A stretch of DNA of 64,000 nt from Scortum barcoo (Eukaryota; Chordata; Actinopteri; Centrarchiformes; Terapontidae), in the NCBI GenBank assembly GCA_023238725.1, contig CM041531.1, positions 25,150,143-25,214,142 of the forward strand, in the 5' to 3' direction. The notes below the pieces were generated by a model. That model did no database searches, had not been told where the DNA came from, and saw only the letters and a list, made by a program, of their open reading frames with translations. Below are positions 52,101 through 61,100 of this stretch, piece after piece. Numbering within the stretch: the stretch's first letter is position 1; each line of letters begins with the position of its first letter. Made by a program: the position numbers and the translations under genes.

Positions 52101-55100
52101 ACAGTACGATAAAAACTACTGATTTGTTAGTATCTAGTATCCCTTCGCAATCCGTGTACATGTATGTCATCAAAAGCTTCCCTAAACTCATTTTCTCTCC
52201 TGCTCGTGTCCTTTCAACACTGGCCAAGTTGTATGTGAGTGCTAGCTGGATGCACTTCAGCAGGGGAAACATGCTGAGGGGGTAGGAGGTGTGACAGGAC
52301 TGCAAAGCTTTATAAATGGATAAAAGAACCCCTATATGGATGTGTTGAGGGTGTGCGGAGAATGAAAGGAGAGGATAGGACAGGAGTGGATGAGAAACAA
52401 CTCCACGTCGGCCGCCTTGGTGCATTAATCCCTTCCAGAATCTCCACGATGGTTACTGTAATGTAAACCTCCATATCTCTCTCCCTCTCAGCCTCCTACT
52501 GAGGCATTATTTCTGCAAAGGCACAAAACACTGTAACACGAGACCATTGTGTGTTTTTTAGACGTAGCGTTATCTTAGCTATACTTGTGCACATAGCTGC
52601 CATCTCTTGAATAATTCAATTTGTTCCACTTTGAAGATTTTTCTCTCCTTTGGGAACACATAAATGTCTGTCCTTGGTGTGCTGTGTCTGTGACTATTAG
52701 GATGGTGTGTTTTTCACCTTGACACGTAGGTTAAAGGGATTACCACTCAACAGTCAATTAAAAGACAGTACCTGAAAGTCAATTTATTATTTATTATAAC
52801 TTTGACTTCTTATCTAAACACCATCAGTATTGTGCCTGACAACCCAGCCATCTGTGAGTGTGTACAATTCGAATCAGATCTCTTACATGGTGCTGTGACA
52901 TATACCTGGCTCTTTGTAATGGCTTCATCTGTCATGTTTAGAGAGGGTAATTCTGTGCTGACACGTTGGCTGAATGGATATGCACTCTGCTTAGGCAACC
53001 TGATTTTTCACGCTGCCAGTTAATAGGACAGAGCATCAGCATGTCACTTTGTACAGTTTTTTGGCTTATAGACAGCAGGAATTTGGTACCACTTTCTAAT
53101 AAAGCGCCCTTTATAATGACTTTAATAAATTATTCACTAATGGCTAATAGATCAGTTCTGAGCCATTAATAAGAGACACTTTTGGGTTGCCAGGTAGTTA
53201 AAAAAAAACATTTGGCTGGTGTTTATCCTCCTCTAGAATGACACCTGATTTTTCTTTTGTTTTTGTTCCTGAACCAAAATCAATACATTAACAACTTTCA
53301 CAGCTGCAGACATGATGGACTGTTGAAAATAGCCTTTATTAATGACTTACTAACATCGCTAACTGCAGACTTGATGGCTTATTAGAAAATAAGAAAACCA
53401 TAAGTACTGATTCATTCTGCACTGTTTCCAAATAGAAATTATAAGCCCCAATTAAAGGGGGTTCGTCAAAACTAGTCCTAATCTGATAAATCAGCCAATA
53501 TTAATTTATTGCAGATATATTGTATTGGTGAATATGTTGGCCGATAACTAACAGAATAGAAATTTAAAATAGGTAAATTTAGGTAATTTCCTACCAGTGT
53601 CACCATTTATAGTTTGACAAATTATTTTTCAATTGTAAAGTATCCAGTTTAGTACATATCATGGTCACAATATAAAAACAAAGTGTTTGTGTTTTCACTT
53701 TCTTTTCTGTTAACAGAAAAACCCACCTATGATGCCTCTGGCGCCTCGTCTTTACCAAGCGACCCCGCGGTCACGGCTGCTCCTGCTCAACCATTGGCTG
53801 ACTTGTCGGTGGCAGAGGAGGTGCCTTTCTCAGTCGTCCATTCAGATGGTGACTCAGAGTCTGAGGGGGAAGGTTTGTCAGGGCAGCCTGCCTTTTCGTC
53901 TGTCTTAACCGTCATGGCAGGAACTGTCAAACATCCGGTGAGCCTTGATCAAAGTAGAACCTCGCCGACTCTCACCAGGGACGAGACCCACACCACCCAA
54001 TGGCCTTCACATAGTACCAGCCAGGGCTCAGAGATGTCCTCCTCATCATCGTCTGCGGGAGATAGGATCCTCCCTGCCAGCTCAGGTCTGACTTCCAACA
54101 TGTCTCACCGACACACAACATCACCTCAAGCTGTTACCATGACATTGACTGTCTCCGGGCCATCACACGAGTCCTTTATGGATGGAAACAGGAATGTCTC
54201 ATCGTTTTCATCATCGACAGTATCATCTTCTTTATTGCCATCAGCAATTTCCCCGTCATCCCCATCCACTTCCTCTGTGTCATCATCTGTAGTGTCTCTA
54301 TTTTCTCCGTCTTCCTCTGCTCGGTGGATACAAGGTGGGTTTGTGTCCGGCCCTTCCCCTCAGACAGAGACAGCAACATTATCACCAGCAGGGTCTCTGG
54401 GTTTGACAGACAGTCTAACAACCACACAATATGCTACTGATTCAGCTGTTACACAGGGACTGCAAAGCACACCAACCAAAGCATTGCACTTTCTAAGCAA
54501 AACCAGCACTGACAGGAGCAATGAAGTGACAAACCACTCCTTTTACTTATCTATGAATAAAATCCGTGGAGTGAGTGGAACGAACTTAAAGAACGCAATC
54601 ACAAAAGTAGTCACGACACCAGCATATGCATTATATTCTGCTAACCATTTAAAAAATGTCTTAAATGTTTTATACAGTCCTTCTCATACCCAGAACCCTA
54701 GGTATGAACTCCGTATCGGGCAATAATCTTGAAGTTAGCGCCTCATTTCCCTCCAATCAAGAGAGTCAAGCTGTTCTAAGGCAGCAGGGTGATTTACAAA
54801 ATCCCACATCAGCACTACTGTCTGCCCATCCTGAAGGCAATTCAGTTTCTAGTCATGTCACACAGCAGATGTTAAATCGAACGGCATATGCGGAAAAGGA
54901 GAATGAGGCAGCAGTAGAAAGTCAGACTTTTGTTCACAAAAACATTGGAGATGTAATCGTGTCGCCTCTCATTTCACATGTCGTAAATCCAACTGTATCA
55001 CCAGCAGTGACACCCAGACACACTGGATCATTTTTTACAGTTTCCTCCAAGACGCCACCAGGTAAAACGTCTCTCTCTGAAACTGCAACCACTAAGCCAA

Positions 55101-58100
55101 CACCTATCCACTCTGCTATGGTGTACTCAGAACATGCATCTAATCCCGCTGATTTACTGATGACAGTGGGTCACGGCAGTCCCAGAGTTCCCACCATCAA
55201 TATAAATTACAAGCAGGCAGAGATAGCAGGAGCAGAGCTCAAATCCATTTCCTCTCAGGCTCACCTGAATAACTCACTTTCTCTCCCACGGCTGAGGCCA
55301 GAGTCCACCACTGTTTCCATCCTCAGTTCGATCACCAGAACAGGAGCAACCTCCACCACACTGGACTCTGATTCACTTCATTTGCCAAGTAATGGAGTCA
55401 TAAACGTTCGAGAATTTGTAACACAAACAGGGTCTCCCAAGGGCATAACTCAGGAGCCTAGAGGATGGATGATGCCAGTTCTTTCCCCCTCCAATAGTAG
55501 GACAGCGTCTCTTTCTGGTTCAGCATTGCCAGTCACATTAGCAAAGGATATGACCTATAAAACCACATACGAAAGTCTTTCACACCCCACTCGGCCTACA
55601 CACTTATTGCCCTTGTTTCTCAGTCACAGCCCAAACCACAACAACACAAATAATAACACAAGCCTATCTTTAATTAGCGCAGTTAATTTTGCAGACCGAC
55701 TCAAAGTCTCTTTATCATACCAGATTACTCCCACACAAAGACCTTTTCAAACAAGATCCTTACTTACGTTTCCCCACCAGTTTTATTCAACGTCTCATCT
55801 GACTCCACCATCCAGTAAATCTCACCAGACAGTGTCCTCGGCTGAACTCTCTGCTCGTAAAATCATAAAATCCAAGAGAGCCGCCAACAGTACACCTTCT
55901 ACTTTCGAGGTGGAAACAAGCGGAGGAAACAGTAAAACATCACCAGCCTCTGGTGTCCTTGTGGCATATGGAGAGAAGCCTGCGGAGAGTCTCCACAGAA
56001 ATGCTGTAAAGAGTTCAGTTTCTCCTTTATTTAATGGAAATGAAGAGTCTATTCTAATTAGTGATTCTGCGTTTTACAAGCAGGTTGTTCCATCAGTGCA
56101 GCACACAACACGGTTTACGTCTTTCATGACTACAAAAGAGTTCTTGATGTTAAATAAAGGCTCCGAAGGTGCTGGCAAAGGATCTCCAACTGATATCCCT
56201 TTTTCTCAGGGAACTTTTGATGCTGCTTTAGAACCTCTTAAACGTCTTTCTCATAAAAATGATGTGACACTCATGGGCCATTATGAGCAGCCCCCTCCTT
56301 CCTCCTGGTCAGAAATCATTATAATGCTGAGGGCAAACTCTCAGCGACCAAACACCAGTGTGAGAGGTGATAAATCTGATTTTTATTTAGGCAAACAAAC
56401 AACTACCGCTTCCTCTGCTGCAAATATTTTCTCCAGTGATGGACAAAACAGCAGTGACACATTTAGGGCTATTTTCAGCTTTGGCACAAAGCTAATGGCA
56501 CCGTATACAAAGTGGAAAACCACCAAGCCTGTGCCTTTTCAAAGCACTGCCTCAGAATTAGAAAATACATTTATTGGCTTTGATAGGGCAAATTATAATT
56601 TGCAGGCAGATGGACCATCGTACAAACATCCAAAGCTGGAAGACGGACAAGAGCCTAATGCGCATATATTGAATTTAGCTGATCCAACTGTAGTCGCCAA
56701 TGATCCATATTCATTTTATCCAAGTGTTGGAGAGCATCCATCTTCTACATATGTTAAAGGCACATCAGGTGATAAAGGAGCGAGCCTGAATGTGTCCCCA
56801 GCTAATCACAGATCTGCTGTGCCTGTCAGTGTACAGCAAAGGGCCAATGTGAACACTGCTGCTCCATCAGCACGGGGTTCTAAGGGTTTTCTGCCCTTCT
56901 CCAACACAACTACTGACACTGTAACATCTTCACAAGCTTCTCCTCTTGCATTGGTGTATAAGGGCAAGCACAGGCCCCCTCCGGCAGATGTTCACCCTCC
57001 TGAATCTGCATTTGATACTGCTGTCACACTTTCAAACAACCCTGCACTCAATTTCTCTGGCACTGACACTATAAGTAACTCAGATGATTCAAATCTGAGG
57101 GCGGTAACCATACCAACAGAGCCAATGCCATCGTCTTCTTCATTTCATTCATCATCATCCTCAAAGACTTCATTACTGTCATACAGTGATTTCAGAGCTA
57201 CTGAGTTGTCCTCCTTACACTTCAAACCACACTCTTTAATGTCTTTTAAAGCTTCATCATCATTGTCTTCGTCATCATCAACTTTAGATTCAGTTGGCGC
57301 GATATTGTCAATCAAACCAACCATATACCCAGGCACTGCATCATCACTTGTGTCAGTAAAAGCTGCACCGGCCACATTTCCATCTTCACCACCAGGTCTG
57401 ATCTTATCAATAGATTCTGTTCGCTCAGAGGAAGTGACCGAGACATTTGTTGTCCCTACAGAGGCGGGGACGGATGACTTAACCGCTGGAACATCCAGAG
57501 CAGTTGCGCTCACTTTCCCCAAAGAAAAAGTGGCCAGTCTAGCCCCCTCTCAATCAGTCAGAATTACCCTTTCTGCTGGGCCCACTGAGAGGACATCTCA
57601 GGTATCACCTCTGCCCCCTCGACAGGACACCACAACAGCCTCTGTCAAGCTAACCACCACAACTGTAGCATCAACCACAAAAACTAGAAACCCCACCACT
57701 CCCACGTCTACCCTAAGACTCGCCACTGGACCCACACAGTCTACCACCACTACCACACCGCAGCCCGCACCTGTGACCAGGAGAACGACCGCCATTACAA
57801 CCGTCAGGACGCAAACCAGCAGGAGAACGTTCACGCCACTCGTCCCCAGGACAAGCCCTCCGAGGGGGGCCACGACCGTCTTCATTTCCCCTTTCACCAC
57901 CACGACAGAGTCTCCACCACAGCAGTGCAACATCACAGAGAGATTGTGGGTGAAAACAGGTAAACAGCATTTTTGCCACGTTCTTTAAAAAGATGTAAAA
58001 TTGTGTTTTTTCACTAACATGTTTTGTGTTGTCTTGGGTTCTCCCTCTTTTTATGTGCCTGTATCTCTGTCTCTATATCTTTTTTAGTTGTTTCCATCTA

Positions 58101-61100
58101 TGTGAGAAGAAACAGGCTGGACAGCATTCAAAGGCAGAACCTGCGAAGGGGACTAAGTCAGGGCCTCCGAAAAGCTCTGAATGATAGTTCTGCGCAGGCT
58201 CAGGTCAGACTATTATCAGTTTCAACTAATGGATATATACTTACATCCATTAACCCGTATAGACTCAGATATACCCTGTGGAGTTTCTTTTAACAAACAA
58301 AATTATGTCTTCATTTGCTAGTTTACACCAAAACACATTGTGTGCATCCTTGAGAAGTGTGTTAAATGCATTATCGTCCTCACAAAACATTTGTAAAGGC
58401 AGTTTTCAAAGAATTTGAAAACTTTATGGTTTGCATCCACATTTGCCTGCTTGGCATCTTCTTTCTTGTCTATGTTATATCTATATGCTATGCTATGTTA
58501 TATCTATATCTATGCTATGTAGCACTACTGGTGGTCAAAAACTCCACAAGGTACCTTTAATATGTATTAACGCTGCAAATAAATAACAATGGTGTAACTG
58601 TGAATGGGTAGTGATGCATGTAAGTGCTCACGACTTTTCTGACTCTAATAATGACATGAGCTGAAGGAATTGTCTTAAACTGAGGGCAGTGTAGCATGCT
58701 TGGTTTACATTAAGACAGTATTATCTTTCCTTAGTGGTCAGTAAGTGAAATTCATCAGCATCAATACAAAGATGCTGAGTAGTGGACAATTGTTGCTTAC
58801 AGTCCTAAAGCATACCCTGTGATTTAAAATAGAGTTGGAATCTATCAATGCAAAAATAAATTGTACATGAAATCAAAAAGAAACAATTTTTGTGAGCCTT
58901 GTCTTAGGAGGTCTCAAAAGTTCTTCCAGTGCTCTGATTGGGTCATTGTAAAGTGGGAAACTGTGTACTAAGTGTACAAAGTAAAAGGTATTCTAATTTA
59001 TGGCTCTTCTCGCAATTTAATGAACAGGTTTGTTTGAAACTCGTATCTCATATATCATGTGAGGTATACCACAGATTTGATTTTTTACCCTTGAAGCAGT
59101 TTGTAAACATGTCATGTTGATTGATTTGTACAGGCCCAAACTGTTGCTCAGGCTAAATAATCAAACAATCTTCTAACACTTGTGAAAAGTGAGTGCTTCC
59201 TAATTGTGCCTGCACCAGAAATCTGGAGGTTTATTAGCTTGGAGTGAATTAGGCACTTATACCAAGGACCCTCATGTAGGCTATGCGAGAAGAGATGAGG
59301 ACTAATATAGAAATTAGGTTGACTGAATGTGTCCCAGAAGGCAGTGGGTGATGTCACATATTTGAGTAACTGTACCAACACTAAAACAAGATGTAGATTA
59401 GGACTGCAGCAGTGCTGTCAATGAGAACTGTTGCTCCATTTCCCTCATATTTGCGAGAGACAGGCTTTTATTTACAGCCAGAGAGTCTACAGAACCTATG
59501 TGCACTTCACCAAAAGCCAGTCTCTCACAAAACCTCAGGAGGAAACCAGTCCCAGCCTTTCTGCTGCAATAATGACACAAACAGATCCAGTGCACACACA
59601 ATGATTATTATGTCTGTGGATTAGCCATTTGTGGAACCAATCATGGTTCCCACTGTGCCAAAACCATTCTCTCTTCAATAAGCCTCTAATACCTCTGCTC
59701 AGTATGACTTTGTATCAGGGGCACCACTTTGCTATGAGAATCTACGCTAAATTGCAGTCAGTGAGAAGCAGAAATGTGTGTTTGAGTCAATATGAAAGCG
59801 CTCCTGGAAAATATGTGGAGACTTCCTATAGGAGCGACATTAGCTAGTACATCATGTTGGAACATGCTGGAAAAAAATTAAACAGCTAGAATTAAATTTG
59901 GTTGTTAAAAAATTGTTTGCAGGTTCTGAAAATTAACGAAGCAGCAATTGGATTCGTTCCCTACTGTACATAAAAATAATTCTCTCCTCCTGGTCTCCGG
60001 TGGGACAGAGTGCCTTTAGAGTGTCGTAATTTTGTGCAAGCGTCTGAGTGTGCATGATTCTGTGTGTGTGTTTATCCTGTGAAATGTCGCGCCGTTTTGT
60101 ATTTCTCAACGTGGAAGTATCAGATAATTGAGAATGGGGCCTGTGTATTCGTCCTGCCCATGTGAAGGTCAGCGCGCTCACATGTTCACTTTCTCTCCCA
60201 CTCTCTCTCTCCCTCTCTGCATCGTCTCTGGAGGTGTCTTGCTTCAGTGCACTCCTGTCACCCATTTTAACATTGCTTGGGTTCCTTTTAGTAGCACTGC
60301 TCTCTCATCCAATGGGAAGCAAGCTGTTGGCAAGGGAAATTGCTTCTGTGTTTAATTATAGGTTATAAATGGTTGGGAGGAGAGCGATGTGCCGTGCTGA
60401 TGCTAAAAAGATGATGAGAAATAGACTAAATGAGTTGCATCGCAAGACTAAAACCATTTGGAACCTTTAAGAAAAGATAAAAGTAAACTATTTTTGTGCC
60501 GTGCACTCAGGGCTCCCCAGTGACAGGAAACTTTTAGAAAACCACTGAGATCTGTAGGGTTAATCTGTTGGCAGTCTTTCACACTCTTTGAGATATAGTC
60601 AGTGACTGTGTTACCAATCTCTGGCTCTCTGGAAATGCAATCTCTTAATAACACCTTCACATGGGTGAAGCATGAGAGGATGAAGTGATAATAAAGGGCT
60701 CTTTTCACAGAGCTCGTAACAAGGCTGAATTGTGAGGAGGCAGAGTGGTGACTCTCAGCTACAGAAGCTGTAGGCTGTCAGTGTTTCGGCCAGTGGATCT
60801 CCTTGTCAGCACAGGCTTTCAGATGGGTTTAGATAACAGACCTGAATAGTTTCACCTCTCTTACGCATACACACCTAGTTTCATTACACCTGTCATCATT
60901 CCCTTTCCGGTCTCCACTTACTGCAGTTCACCAAGAAGTCAAACTCTGGCCAGCAAACACATCTGTACGTGTCATGGCGCAGACACACCGATTTCACCCG
61001 AGTTTTTGTGAGAACGAGAGCACAGCGATACCTGGTCTCTTGAGTGAGGAAGTGAAGGAACATAAGCCTCTTTGTCCCAAAGTCCCTGTTTAAAAGTCTC

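Larger units (their letters stand above)
31070..53716 (+). other. kiaa1549l intron 1 (22.6 kb)
   Basis: A long intron, if exon 1 is right. No convincing coding exon was found on the + strand. It holds two CA microsatellites right after the donor, a CT run near 31684, GT runs near 34650 and 35280, a GA run near 48179, and several teleost repeat relics listed separately. A 76-codon antisense open frame at 41753-41983 and a non-repetitive stretch at 47560-47760 are discussed as findings. The remaining parts (31.7-42.3 kb, 42.6-45.7 kb, 46.0-48.2 kb, 51-53 kb) show nothing recognisable. Confidence 0.6.

Noticed and set aside
57145..57979. Minus-strand frames of 88-125 codons opposite the mucin-like exon
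   Set aside because: They are complements of Ser/Thr-rich codon runs and lack any recognisable domain.
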